DNA of 64,000 bases from an uncultured Halieaceae bacterium (GTDB lineage: Bacteria; Pseudomonadota; Gammaproteobacteria; Pseudomonadales; Halieaceae), in assembly GCA_938074135.1 (NCBI GenBank), contig CALJFL010000038.1, positions 1 through 64,000 on the forward strand, given 5' to 3'. Positions 52,064-60,421 of the stretch are shown piece after piece. Each line of letters starts with the position of its first letter. Position 1 is the first letter of the stretch. The notes beneath the pieces are model-generated. The model made no database searches and was not told the DNA's origin. It worked only from the letters and a program-made list of their open reading frames with translations. A program made the translations under genes and the position numbers.

Positions 52064-54199
52064 TCAGAAGGTCCAGCGAATCCCCGCCTCTACCGAAAAG
52101 CCGGCTTCCGGCGCAACATCACGCAGGAAGGACGTACTGAGACGGATTTCCTCATCGGTGATGTTGTTCAGCGCGAGGAACAGCGTAACCTCGCTGCCGG
52201 CTACCGGGAGGCGATAGTCCGCACCAGCATCCCACTTTGTGTAGCCGTCTGAAGGCTCTTCATTGGCGCCGGGCTTGTCCTGCTCATCGACATCCATGAC
52301 TCGGGTCCACAGCTCCAGACTCTCCGCAGCCCAAGCGAGGCGCGCGCCTAAACGCCTGGGCGGTAGTCGCGGAATATCATCGCCGCTGTCCAACTCGCCG
52401 CGAATATAATCGCCCCACAGCCCAGCGCGCAAGTCACCACCGCCGAAGCTGGCAAGGGTGAACTCACTGTCAAACTCGACCCCATAGAACTCGGCGTCCT
52501 CCTGCGCATAGACCAGTACAGGTGTTTCATCCCGTTCCAAACCCGTATTAAGTAGATTGATGTAATCCGCAAAGTCGTTGTAAAACACCGTCAGATCCAG
52601 CCAATGGCCGTCGCCAGTCCAACGCACCGAGAGATCCGCATTGCTGGAGGTTTCTGTATCGAGTCCGGTATCGCCAAGCTCAATGGACGCAGTGGCAGCA
52701 TGCTCCACCCATTCGCCTGGCCCCTCATTGCCTGCATTGGAGTACAACTCCTCGACTGCCGGCGCCCGTTCACTGCGAGACAGCGCCAGACCCATCTGCC
52801 AGCCATCGGTGACATCCCAAAGTGCAGAGCCCGAGGCGCTGAAGGCGCTAAAGTCCTGGTCAGCGCCGATATCCGGGTCGCGATCAACCTGGTCGAAGCG
52901 CATACCCAGCTCAAACAGCCAGTCGCCAGCATGGTAGTCCTCCACCACGAAGACTCCCCATTGGCTGGATTCAGTTTCTGGAACATAGGCCTCTTCGCCG
53001 ACTGCGCTGAATTCTCCGCTGGATGCCTGCAGGCCTAACACGCCATGGAACCCCCCCACTTGTTGGTGAACCATCTCCAGCCGGCCCTCCCAGGTCTCGT
53101 TGCTAAACCTGGTACCAACTTCACCGCTACCTTCTATCTCTGCGTGTTCGTAATCGGTATAGGTAAGAAAGCCCCGCATGACCTCTAGTGCGGCAATGGG
53201 CTCGTGCCAATGCAGCGCCGCATCATAGCGGGTTTGTTCGATGTCGAGGCTTACGCCGCCCTCTTCTTCATCACCCTCCGAGTGCTCCTCGCCCTCGTGG
53301 TCGTCATGGTCGTCGTGGTCGTCGTGGTCGTCGTGATCCTCGTCCTCTTCATGCCCGTGTTCGTGCGCACCCGCCGGGATACCGTAGGCATTTTCGAGAC
53401 GGTTCACCGCCAGGCCGAAAAAACCCTCATCGAAGTGATAGGCGCCGCCTAGTGTCAGGCTCTTTGCTCGTCCTGCAGTATTGCCGATGTAGCCGTCGGT
53501 GGTTTCCTCATCACCGTGTTCCTCGCCCTCGTGTTCTTCGTCATCGTGCTCCTCGCCTTCGTGTTCATCGCTGTGCTCACGAGCGGCCTCACCGGGAATA
53601 TCGAGGTCGTTGTAGTCTCGGTAAAGAAAATCTGCATGCCAGGCAAAGCTGCCGCTGCTGCCGTCGGCTCTACCCACGATGTTGTCCATGTCAGAGGCCG
53701 TATCGTGGCGGTACTCCAACCCGCCGCTTAGGTCCTCTTCCAGGCTCGTGGGAATGCGGTTATCCAGCACGTTGACCACGCCACCGATGGCACCACCTCC
53801 ATAGAGCAATGTCGAGGGTCCGCGGAGTATCTCGATGCTGTCAGCAAGCAGCGGCTCCACAGACACCGCATGGTCGCCGCTAAGGCCGGCAACATCTGCG
53901 CTGCTAGTGCCATTCTGTAAGATCGTCACCCGGGGGCCCTGTTGGCCCCTGATCACCGGTTGGCCTACTCCGGGGCCAAAAGAGGCACTGGCCAGGCCTG
54001 GCGACTGACCCAGTGTTTCGCCGATGGTCGCGGATGCTGCGCGGCGCAATTCATCGCCACTCAATACCGTTACGGGCAAGGCTGTTTCGGCAGATGTTTT
54101 GTGCAAAGGTACAGATACCAGCACGTGTTCCATGGGCGGCTGCTGAGCAACCGCCGAGGCGCTGGCAACAGCCAACGCCAGAGGCGTAAGAATTTTCAA
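52064..54199 (-). CDS. TonB-dependent receptor with His-rich loops (ZnuD-like zinc receptor)
   Basis: A 711-residue outer-membrane receptor with a signal ending near AVA-QQ (residue 18). The plug domain (about 40-150) has GQPVIRGQQGPRVTILQNG and ends in LYGGGAIGGVVNVLDNRIP. The barrel ends in AGIRWTF with terminal Phe. Two external-loop segments, about residues 209-233 and 278-313, consist mostly of His, Asp and Glu, as in ZnuD. Import of zinc or a similar metal is likely. A TonB box was not found with certainty. A 99-residue Cys/His protein precedes it in the same operon. Confidence 0.88.
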   Translation of the reverse strand: MKILTPLALAVASASAVAQQPPMEHVLVSVPLHKTSAETALPVTVLSGDELRRAASATIGETLGQSPGLASASFGPGVGQPVIRGQQGPRVTILQNGTSSADVAGLSGDHAVSVEPLLADSIEILRGPSTLLYGGGAIGGVVNVLDNRIPTSLEEDLSGGLEYRHDTASDMDNIVGRADGSSGSFAWHADFLYRDYNDLDIPGEAAREHSDEHEGEEHDDEEHEGEEHGDEETTDGYIGNTAGRAKSLTLGGAYHFDEGFFGLAVNRLENAYGIPAGAHEHGHEEDEDHDDHDDHDDHDDHEGEEHSEGDEEEGGVSLDIEQTRYDAALHWHEPIAALEVMRGFLTYTDYEHAEIEGSGEVGTRFSNETWEGRLEMVHQQVGGFHGVLGLQASSGEFSAVGEEAYVPETESSQWGVFVVEDYHAGDWLFELGMRFDQVDRDPDIGADQDFSAFSASGSALWDVTDGWQMGLALSRSERAPAVEELYSNAGNEGPGEWVEHAATASIELGDTGLDTETSSNADLSVRWTGDGHWLDLTVFYNDFADYINLLNTGLERDETPVLVYAQEDAEFYGVEFDSEFTLASFGGGDLRAGLWGDYIRGELDSGDDIPRLPPRRLGARLAWAAESLELWTRVMDVDEQDKPGANEEPSDGYTKWDAGADYRLPVAGSEVTLFLALNNITDEEIRLSTSFLRDVAPEAGFSVEAGIRWTF
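53261..53365 (-). repeat. His/Asp repeat coding segment in receptor loop
   Basis: Repeated HDD triplets code for residues 279-313 of the receptor. The DNA has an about 9-base period in its middle part, so expansion or contraction in frame is possible. Confidence 0.8.
53501..53575 (-). repeat. His/Glu/Asp repeat coding segment in receptor loop
   Basis: Repeated EGEEH and DDEEH blocks code for residues 209-233 of the receptor. It is the second metal-binding loop, shorter and more acidic than the first. Confidence 0.75.
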
Positions 54200-54241
54200 A
54201 GTACTCTCCTGAAGGTCAGATTAAAAAGTGACGGGTGGTAC

Positions 54242-54541
54242 TCAGGAGTACAAAGGCGGCGCTCTCGGCTGCAGGTTCAGGTAACGGCTGGACGCCGATA
54301 CCGAGGCAACGGCGGGGATTATTGCATTTGCCGTGGCGAAAAACTGTGTCGGTTGATGCTGCACTGCCGCATGGCTTTCGCCGGTGTTCTTGCACAACAG
54401 GCACTGCTCGAAGGCATCATCAGCACCGTGGTAATGCCCCGCCTCCAGCGCCTGTAAGCCACCAAACAACAACATCGCTGCCAGCGCCAGGACGCAGGCC
54501 GCGCGATTATTGTGTGGATTGAGCTGGCTCAGAAACGACAT
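54242..54541 (-). CDS. Small membrane-bound Cys/His protein (DUF2946-like)
   Basis: A 99-residue protein. The open frame is longer upstream (to 54907) but that part is antisense to gltS; the ATG at 54541 is most likely. One membrane segment (about 15-32) is followed by a periplasmic part with GHYHG, CLLC at residues 47-50 and several His, and it ends in RAPPLYS, a C-terminal pattern common to DUF2946 proteins near metal receptors. It is 42 bases upstream of the zinc receptor, so a metal-handling or sensing role is likely. Confidence 0.72.
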   Translation of the reverse strand: MSFLSQLNPHNNRAACVLALAAMLLFGGLQALEAGHYHGADDAFEQCLLCKNTGESHAAVQHQPTQFFATANAIIPAVASVSASSRYLNLQPRAPPLYS

Positions 54542-54597
54542 GCCGGGGAGTCTAGCACTTTCTGACGTGACCACAAACAGCCGACCCGCAGGGCAGC

Positions 54598-55788
54598 TCA
54601 GCCGAAAATACCCAGCAGGAGATTGATGATCATGGCGTTGGACAGGTCGACAAAGAATGCTCCAACCAGCGGCACCACGATGAATGCGCGCGGCGCCGGG
54701 CCCAGACTTTTGGTCACTGCCGTCATGTTCGCCACCGCGGTAGGGGTAGCGCCGAGCGCCAGGCCGGCGTAACCGGAGCAGATCACGGCCGACTCGTAGG
54801 TGCCGCCCAGTACCCGGAAAACCACAAATATGGTGTAACAAACAATCATCACGACCTGGATCAGCAGCAACAGGAACATTGGGCCGGCCAGCCCAGCGAG
54901 CATCCACAGCTGCAAGCTCATCAGGGACATGGATAAAAACAGGCCGAGGCTGACATCAGATATCAGGGCCAGCGAGCGGGAGCCGGTCGGCCACTGGTAC
55001 CTTGGCATCAACCGGGGAATGTTATTGGTAAGAATGATACCCGCGAACAGGCAGGTCACGAAGTCGGGCAGCATCAAGCCCCAGTGCTCAAACAGGTCGT
55101 TCAGGTGCATACCCAAACCAATGGCGATAGCAATGACCAGCAGCGCTTTCAGGATGCCATCAACATTGATGATCTCGTGTTCCTTATAACGGAAACCTAC
55201 GGTCAGCTCCCCTTCATCGTCAGACTTAAGCTGGTGACGCCAGACCAGGAAACGGGCTATCGGGCCACCGACAATACCGCCAAATATCAGCCCGAAGGTC
55301 GCACAGGCCAGGCCGATTTCCATGGCAAAAGGCACCTTGTGCTCGCTGAATGTCGGCGCCCAGGCAATCGCGGTGCCATGACCACCACTGAGACTAACCG
55401 AGCCGGTGAGTAGCCCAAGCACCGGCACCTGGCCTGCGGCCATGGCTACACCGATCCCGGCCAGGTTCTGAATAAACAAATAGCCGACGGCCAGCACCAG
55501 CAGAGTGACCAGGGCTTTCCCGCCCTGGCGCAGTACATCGATGCGCGAAGACAAACCGATGGTCGTGAAGAAAACGATCAACAGCATATCGCGATTGACC
55601 AGATCAAAGCTGACTTCTATCCCGGCCAGCCAATACAACAGGCCCGCCGTCAGCGAGGCCAGTAGCCCGCCGGTCACAGGTTCAGGAATGTTGTACTCGC
55701 GCAGAACCCGGATCTTGTCATTGACGAATCGCCCGAAGAACAAGACGATGATCGCGATGATCAGAGTTTGGCGGGGATCGAGTTCCAC
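54598..55788 (-). CDS. gltS: Sodium/glutamate symporter GltS
   Basis: A 396-residue transporter, about ten membrane segments, in two repeats. FVNDKIRVLREYNIPEPVTGGLL near the start and GLSLSGGHGTAIAWAPTF-like SGGHGTA near 145 are the family signature, and SGYAGLALGATPTAVANM the second half. GTG start. It imports glutamate with sodium. The YbaY/META lipoprotein gene lies immediately upstream and ends 3 bases before it, so the two are probably one unit. Confidence 0.92.
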   Translation of the reverse strand: MELDPRQTLIIAIIVLFFGRFVNDKIRVLREYNIPEPVTGGLLASLTAGLLYWLAGIEVSFDLVNRDMLLIVFFTTIGLSSRIDVLRQGGKALVTLLVLAVGYLFIQNLAGIGVAMAAGQVPVLGLLTGSVSLSGGHGTAIAWAPTFSEHKVPFAMEIGLACATFGLIFGGIVGGPIARFLVWRHQLKSDDEGELTVGFRYKEHEIINVDGILKALLVIAIAIGLGMHLNDLFEHWGLMLPDFVTCLFAGIILTNNIPRLMPRYQWPTGSRSLALISDVSLGLFLSMSLMSLQLWMLAGLAGPMFLLLLIQVVMIVCYTIFVVFRVLGGTYESAVICSGYAGLALGATPTAVANMTAVTKSLGPAPRAFIVVPLVGAFFVDLSNAMIINLLLGIFG

Positions 55789-55791
55789 AGC

Positions 55792-56601
55792 TTACTCGGC
55801 CCTGAACGTGGCCACTACCTGATCACCGTGCAGCAGCGACAAGATCTCGCCCTCCAGTCGGTAAGCGCTTACCGCTGCCAACATCTGCAGGTACTGTTGC
55901 TCGAGTTCACCCCCCTCGGCGCAAGCCATCATGGTCCCGGCCAGAGGACCAAAGGACAACGGCGTGCCGTGCGTGGCGTCCCCCTTACTCTCGTAGGCGC
56001 CAGTGAATCGGTTACAACCAGAGAAACCACCGACGCGCCGTTCTTTCGTTACAAGTTTCAGATCAGCCTGGCGGCCGCCTGCGCCGAGCTTCGCAGGCTC
56101 ACCCGATAGCGTTTCAAGCCGCCAGTTGGTATCCAAAAAATCCGGTCCTGCCGTCGACACCACCGTTTCAGGCACACGGCGGACCAACACCTCTACCGGG
56201 TTGCCACCAAAGGCATCGATGTAATCGGTGTTGGTAAACAGCAGACGGTCGTTGAGCCGGATCGTCGCGCGCAGCGCGTAACGCATGCGTTCGTCAATCT
56301 GCCCGGGATTGTAGTCAATGCTAAACGAATAGGGAGGGCCTCCGTCCGGCCTGATCATAACGCTGGCCAATACCGACGCCGGGGCGTCAGCCCGCGATAC
56401 ATCCTGCAGCTGGATTTCCAACTCGCTGCCCGGAGGCAGCATCATACGCTCCCGATAGACAACGCTGCCTAGGATTTGGCTCATGCTCTCGCCTTCGCTC
56501 AAGCTGCCGGTGTCACTGCCGCCACAGCCCGGAAGCACCAGGGCTGAAAACAACAGGCAGGCGCCGCCCAACAAACGGGATGACGGGGTATTCCAGATCA
56601 A
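55792..56601 (-). CDS. YbaY plus META (HslJ-like) two-domain lipoprotein
   Basis: A 269-residue lipoprotein from a TTG at 56601 with AAGGAG 8 bases upstream; the lipobox is VLPGC (Cys26). Residues about 40-135 form a YbaY-type domain (GSVVYRERMMLPPGSELEIQL, then FSIDYNPGQIDERMRYALRA). Residues about 150-268 form a META/HslJ domain (LDTNWRLETLSG, GGFSGCNRFTGAY, ACAEGGELEQQYLQML). The pair is known in envelope stress-type lipoproteins; its function is not established. Confidence 0.88.
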   Translation of the reverse strand: MIWNTPSSRLLGGACLLFSALVLPGCGGSDTGSLSEGESMSQILGSVVYRERMMLPPGSELEIQLQDVSRADAPASVLASVMIRPDGGPPYSFSIDYNPGQIDERMRYALRATIRLNDRLLFTNTDYIDAFGGNPVEVLVRRVPETVVSTAGPDFLDTNWRLETLSGEPAKLGAGGRQADLKLVTKERRVGGFSGCNRFTGAYESKGDATHGTPLSFGPLAGTMMACAEGGELEQQYLQMLAAVSAYRLEGEILSLLHGDQVVATFRAE

Positions 56602-56656
56602 AAGCGATTCTCCTTTTGGGGGTCACAGATCGATGGCGAGGGTAAAGGCGAAGCGG

Positions 56657-57040
56657 CTAGCTGGCCAGCTGCTGCAACATTTCGCCCATTCGCTGATGAA
56701 GCATATTGATGGCTTTCAGTGGCCTGACCATAACCTTGAACTCGACGATCTTTCCCTGTTCGTCAAAGGTCATGATATCGACGCCATTGACCATGATGCC
56801 ATCGATCTCGCACTCAAACTCCAGCACCGCGTGGTTACCGGCGACAACTTCCTTGGTATAGCGAAAGCCCTCATTGAACACATGCATAGCACCGGTCAGA
56901 TACGCAGTGGTGATTTCCCTGCCTTCCTGTGGCGTGTGGACGACCGGGGAGAGAAACACGCAATCCTCGGCGAGAACTTCCTGCAATCGCGCTGGATCGC
57001 GATCTCGCATTATGTCGTGCCATACCTCTATCGTATTCAA
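56657..57040 (-). CDS. SnoaL-like/NTF2-fold protein
   Basis: A 127-residue protein from a TTG at 57040 with GGAGG 9 bases upstream. The pattern VWHDIMRDRDPARLQEVLAEDCVF, then GREITTAYL and a beta-rich end is that of SnoaL or NTF2-like small cone folds, used by epimerases, cyclases or isomerases and by many proteins with no enzymatic role. No catalytic residues can be assigned. Single gene. Confidence 0.82.
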   Translation of the reverse strand: MNTIEVWHDIMRDRDPARLQEVLAEDCVFLSPVVHTPQEGREITTAYLTGAMHVFNEGFRYTKEVVAGNHAVLEFECEIDGIMVNGVDIMTFDEQGKIVEFKVMVRPLKAINMLHQRMGEMLQQLAS

Positions 57041-57144
57041 AACCTGTTCCTCCCTGACATGATGACTACCGGTCTTTCAGTTCTCGTGCCGTGCCCGACC
57101 CGACAGGTCGGCCCACAGATACCGGCACTCATACCGGCACTACC

Positions 57145-57492
57145 CTAGATCCCGGTTTCCCGGTGAAACTCGTTCTCAATGATTTGTTGCGCCTCGTACT
57201 GCGCCACACCCCGCTTGCGACGGGATTTGTCCATACGCTGCTGATAGCGCTGCCGGCGATAGTGGGCGACCAGGCGTGGGAAACGTTCAGCCTCAACCTC
57301 CCCGGCGATCAGCTCCTCGATAAAAGCGATATCAATGCCTACCCGGTAGGCGATACGACTTGGCCGAATCTTGTTGGCATGGAACTCCGCAACAATATGA
57401 ATCTGCTGCTCGCGGCTATACCCACATACCCTGGAATACCCGTAGGGCGGCGACGGGGTTCGGGCATCGGGTTGACTGGAAGCATCCTGCAT
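57145..57492 (-). CDS. Protein of unknown function with helix-turn-helix-like segment
   Basis: A 115-residue basic protein. The middle (IHIVAEFHANKIRPSRIAYRVGIDIAFIEELIAGE, about residues 30-65) looks like a helix-turn-helix, followed by a very basic stretch with RLVAHYRRQRYQQRMDKSRRKRG. A nucleic acid-binding role is plausible. I do not recognise a family. It is divergent from the aldehyde dehydrogenase gene. Confidence 0.65.
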   Translation of the reverse strand: MQDASSQPDARTPSPPYGYSRVCGYSREQQIHIVAEFHANKIRPSRIAYRVGIDIAFIEELIAGEVEAERFPRLVAHYRRQRYQQRMDKSRRKRGVAQYEAQQIIENEFHRETGI

Positions 57493-57602
57493 ACTGCTGT
57501 TTTAGCAGCTGTCGGCATAAATGCCAATCGCCTGGTCAATTTCCTGCGTATATCTCTCGTCTCACGGCGCCACCGATGGCCCGATTTAACCTCGATTTCT
57601 GG

Positions 57603-57631
57603 TTAAATTATAGCCATCACAGGACTATAAT
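57603..57631 (+). promoter_or_regulatory. Candidate promoter and operator for the aldehyde dehydrogenase gene
   Basis: TTAAAT (57603-57608), 17 bases, TATAAT (57626-57631) fits a sigma-70 promoter 86 bases before the start. ATTATAG and CTATAAT, perfect 7-base arms with an 11-base centre (57607-57631), overlap the spacer and the -10, as an operator would. Confidence 0.5.
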
Positions 57632-57716
57632 ACGCCGTTCACAAAAATAGCCCGGACATCTTCGGTGGATGCCCGCGGTCAAAAACAGCAGCAGAGCCGT
57701 AAAAAAGGAAGGAATT

Positions 57717-59174
57717 ATGAACGCACCCCAGCAGTTACCACCACTGAGCGATATCGAAGAAAAAATGCAGGAAGTCCTGACAAGCCAGAAACAGGATTAC
57801 CTGGCGGAAGGCTTCGTTAGCGCAGAAACCCGCATCGACCGCCTCGACCGCGGTATTGACGCGTTACTTGAGTACCAGGACAAAATCGTGGAGGCACTGA
57901 ACAGCGACTTTTCCTGCCGACCCCGCGAAGTGAGCCTGCTGACCGACCTGGCCGCAGCCATCACCCCGATGAAGCACGCCAAGAAACACCTGCGCGGCTG
58001 GATGAAGGCTGAAAAGCGTCCCAGCACATTTCCCCTCGGGCTTCTCGGCGGCCGTTCACGCATCGAGTATCAACCGCTGGGCGTGGTTGGTGTAATAGCG
58101 CCCTGGAACTTCCCGGTAAACCTCGCCTTCGGCCCCCTCGCGGGGGTGCTGGCGGCCGGCAACCGGGCCATGATGAAGCCCTCCGAGTTCACCCCGGCCA
58201 CCTCCGAAGTGATGTGCGAAATAGTCGCCAAGGCCTGGGACGAGAAAGAAGTCGCCATTTTTAATGGTGGCCCCGAGGTTGGACAGGCCTTCTCTGGCCT
58301 TGCCTTTGATCACCTGCTGTTCACCGGCGCCACCGGCATTGCCCGCCACATCATGGCCGCTGCCGCAAAAAATCTGGTTCCTGTGACTCTGGAACTGGGC
58401 GGTAAGTCTCCGGTTATCATTTCGCGTTCGGCCGACATCGAGAAGAGTATCGGTCGCATCATGCTGGGCAAAACCATGAATGCCGGGCAAATCTGTCTCG
58501 CCCCTGACTACCTGATGGTGCCGGAAGAGAAGCTGCACGAAGTGGTTGAAGCGATTCAAAACGTCGTCGGCGAAATGTATCCGAAGCTGCTGGATAACCC
58601 TCAGTACACCTCTGTCATTAACGAGCGACATTACCAGCGACTGACCGGCTATGTCACTGAGGCCGAAGAGCGCGGTGCGAAAGTGATCGCTATCAACCCG
58701 GGCAAGGAAGACTTCAGCCAGCAGAGCGGCCACAAGATTCCCCCTACCTTGATTCTTGAGCCAGCCGACGACCTCAAGGCAATGGAGGAAGAGCTGTTCG
58801 GCCCGGTACTCCCTATTCGCACCTACAAGGAATTTGACGAGACCATTAATTACGTCAACAGCAAGCCGCGCCCGCTGGCAGCCTATTATTTCGGCGAGGA
58901 CAAGCACGAAGAAGATGCTGTTCTCACCCGGACGACCTCAGGTGGGGCCTGCATCAACGACGTCATCATGCACATCATGCATGAGGAGCTGCCCTTCGGC
59001 GGTGTCGGTCCCAGCGGGATGGGCTCCTACCATGGCTTCGAAGGCTTCAAGACCTTCAGCCACGCCAAGTCCATTTACCGGCAGACTGCCATCAATATCG
59101 GCAAAGTCGCCGGCTTATTGCCGCCCTACGGCAAGTCGACTGAAAGCGCGATCAAGATGCAGGTGAAGAAATAA
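57717..59174 (+). CDS. Coniferyl-type aldehyde dehydrogenase
   Basis: A 485-residue aldehyde dehydrogenase from the ATG at 57717 with AAGGAAGGAATT upstream. IAPWNFPVNLAFGP is the NAD-binding part; active-site Glu226 lies in LELGGKSP and the nucleophile Cys260 in NAGQICLAPDY. The C-terminus (GLLPPYGKSTESAIK) and the start region match coniferyl aldehyde dehydrogenase (CalB) and long-chain fatty aldehyde dehydrogenases. It oxidises aldehydes to acids with NAD. A terminator follows closely and a promoter with operator precedes it, so it is a single regulated gene. Confidence 0.9.
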   Translation: MNAPQQLPPLSDIEEKMQEVLTSQKQDYLAEGFVSAETRIDRLDRGIDALLEYQDKIVEALNSDFSCRPREVSLLTDLAAAITPMKHAKKHLRGWMKAEKRPSTFPLGLLGGRSRIEYQPLGVVGVIAPWNFPVNLAFGPLAGVLAAGNRAMMKPSEFTPATSEVMCEIVAKAWDEKEVAIFNGGPEVGQAFSGLAFDHLLFTGATGIARHIMAAAAKNLVPVTLELGGKSPVIISRSADIEKSIGRIMLGKTMNAGQICLAPDYLMVPEEKLHEVVEAIQNVVGEMYPKLLDNPQYTSVINERHYQRLTGYVTEAEERGAKVIAINPGKEDFSQQSGHKIPPTLILEPADDLKAMEEELFGPVLPIRTYKEFDETINYVNSKPRPLAAYYFGEDKHEEDAVLTRTTSGGACINDVIMHIMHEELPFGGVGPSGMGSYHGFEGFKTFSHAKSIYRQTAINIGKVAGLLPPYGKSTESAIKMQVKK

Positions 59175-59193
59175 CTGTTCTATAAGCGATTGC

Positions 59194-59219
59194 AAAAAGG
59201 GGCCTCACGGCCCCTTTTT
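59194..59219 (+). terminator. Rho-independent terminator after the aldehyde dehydrogenase gene
   Basis: AAAAAGGGGCC, TCAC loop, GGCCCCTTTTT, 19 bases after the stop. Confidence 0.9.
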
Positions 59220-59318
59220 CATTAGAGCACAGGCACCAGCCCTAACGCAGCGAGAATTGGCGAATTTGCAATGCAGGTGCAATACTTGAGTCAACGATTT
59301 CACCAATGGAGCAAAACC

Positions 59319-59582
59319 ATGAAGCTATTAATCGCGGCTATCGCTGTCATCATTTTGTCTGCCTGTAGCGCTGACCCCGGCAGTGAGGCCTGGTGCGAAA
59401 CCATGAAAGAAAAGAGCAAAGGCGACTGGACCGCCGAGGAAACCATGACCTACGGCAAGCACTGCCTGCTAGATAGTCAAACGATAGGATCGGAGGACTG
59501 GTGCGATGACCTCAAGGAAAAAGACAAGGGCGATTGGACCAACGACGAAACCAAAAATTACGCCAAACACTGTGTAATCTAG
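59319..59582 (+). CDS. Lipoprotein with two DUF3012 repeats
   Basis: An 87-residue lipoprotein from the ATG at 59319 (TGGAGC upstream); the lipobox is LSAC with Cys16. The mature chain holds two copies of the DUF3012 pattern: SEAWCETMKEKSKGDWTAEE and SEDWCDDLKEKDKGDWTNDE, each ending in a KHC. Most DUF3012 proteins have one copy. Two Cys per copy may form disulfides. Function unknown. It overlaps the convergent VOC gene by 4 bases. Confidence 0.85.
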   Translation: MKLLIAAIAVIILSACSADPGSEAWCETMKEKSKGDWTAEETMTYGKHCLLDSQTIGSEDWCDDLKEKDKGDWTNDETKNYAKHCVI

Positions 59583-60274
59583 GGTCGCGTCGGCTGCAGC
59601 AAAAGGGTTGGCAGGCCGAGGCAGTGACTGTGGACGGTCGCCACCCGCGTTCCGGGCTTGCGGCCGTTACGAACAGCTGACAGCTCAACCCCGGCGGCGT
59701 CCAGCTGAGCGGCCATGGTGTCGATATCGGGCACCTGGAAAGTCATCCCCCAGAACGTGTTGCCCACTGGCGGATCTGCGGTCTGGTTCGCGATCACCTC
59801 CAGCGTTAGCTTACCCGCGCGGAAGAAGAGCATCCTGCCACCCCACTCGGGAACATCCTGATCGAGGGCCAGTCGGATGCCGAGCTCACCGTTGAACAGG
59901 GCAATGCAGCGATCGGCGTCCACCGCTCGCAATACCAGGTGGTCGACACCGATCTCGATCAGGCAGGCCTCATTATGGCTCTGACGAAACTCAGTCGTTG
60001 CCACGCCATCACTCAGGCGCAGATCCAGACCCAGGTCGTTGGCAAACGCTACCTCGGACGGGGTTGATTCAGCGCTCTGCAACACCAGCGCCTCTATAGT
60101 CGCTGCCGCTACCGGCCTCTCAACAAGCTCCAAAACGGTATTGGCAAGCCCCAGCCAGGCATGCCCGGGCTTACTGAATGGTATCGGCCTGGCGCCAAGC
60201 AGGGCAGCATACTCATCGCAGGCAGCGCGCAGGTCTGGCACGCTGATAAGGATACGGTCGAAGCTTTTGATCAC
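59579..60274 (-). CDS. VOC (glyoxalase/dioxygenase fold) family protein
   Basis: A 231-residue protein with two VOC halves: FDRILISVPDLRAACDEYAALLG at the start and IGVDHLVLRAVDADRCIALFNGELG from about residue 115. Each half would have metal ligands; the first lacks the His at its usual site, the second has VDH. The reaction (isomerase, dioxygenase or other) cannot be told. It is divergent from the binding-protein gene at 60422. Confidence 0.87.
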   Translation of the reverse strand: MIKSFDRILISVPDLRAACDEYAALLGARPIPFSKPGHAWLGLANTVLELVERPVAAATIEALVLQSAESTPSEVAFANDLGLDLRLSDGVATTEFRQSHNEACLIEIGVDHLVLRAVDADRCIALFNGELGIRLALDQDVPEWGGRMLFFRAGKLTLEVIANQTADPPVGNTFWGMTFQVPDIDTMAAQLDAAGVELSAVRNGRKPGTRVATVHSHCLGLPTLLLQPTRP

Positions 60275-60421
60275 GATTGTTATTCCGTTGCCAAATGATC
60301 ATCTTCGCAAACCCAAAAGTCTTTGGCCAATGGCGCAATCGGCACTAAACTGTGCACCTGCAAATTCAGGCAGTGGCGCTGCGAAGGTTGGTCTAGCAGC
60401 GCTTTCATCAAGGAGAACTCC

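Noticed and set aside
53188..53775. Arg/His-rich and Val-rich plus-strand frames
   Set aside because: They mirror the His-rich loops of the TonB receptor on the minus strand.
54542..54907. Upstream extension of the 99-residue Cys/His protein
   Set aside because: It is antisense to gltS and has no membrane or family signal; the ATG at 54541 gives a normal anchor.
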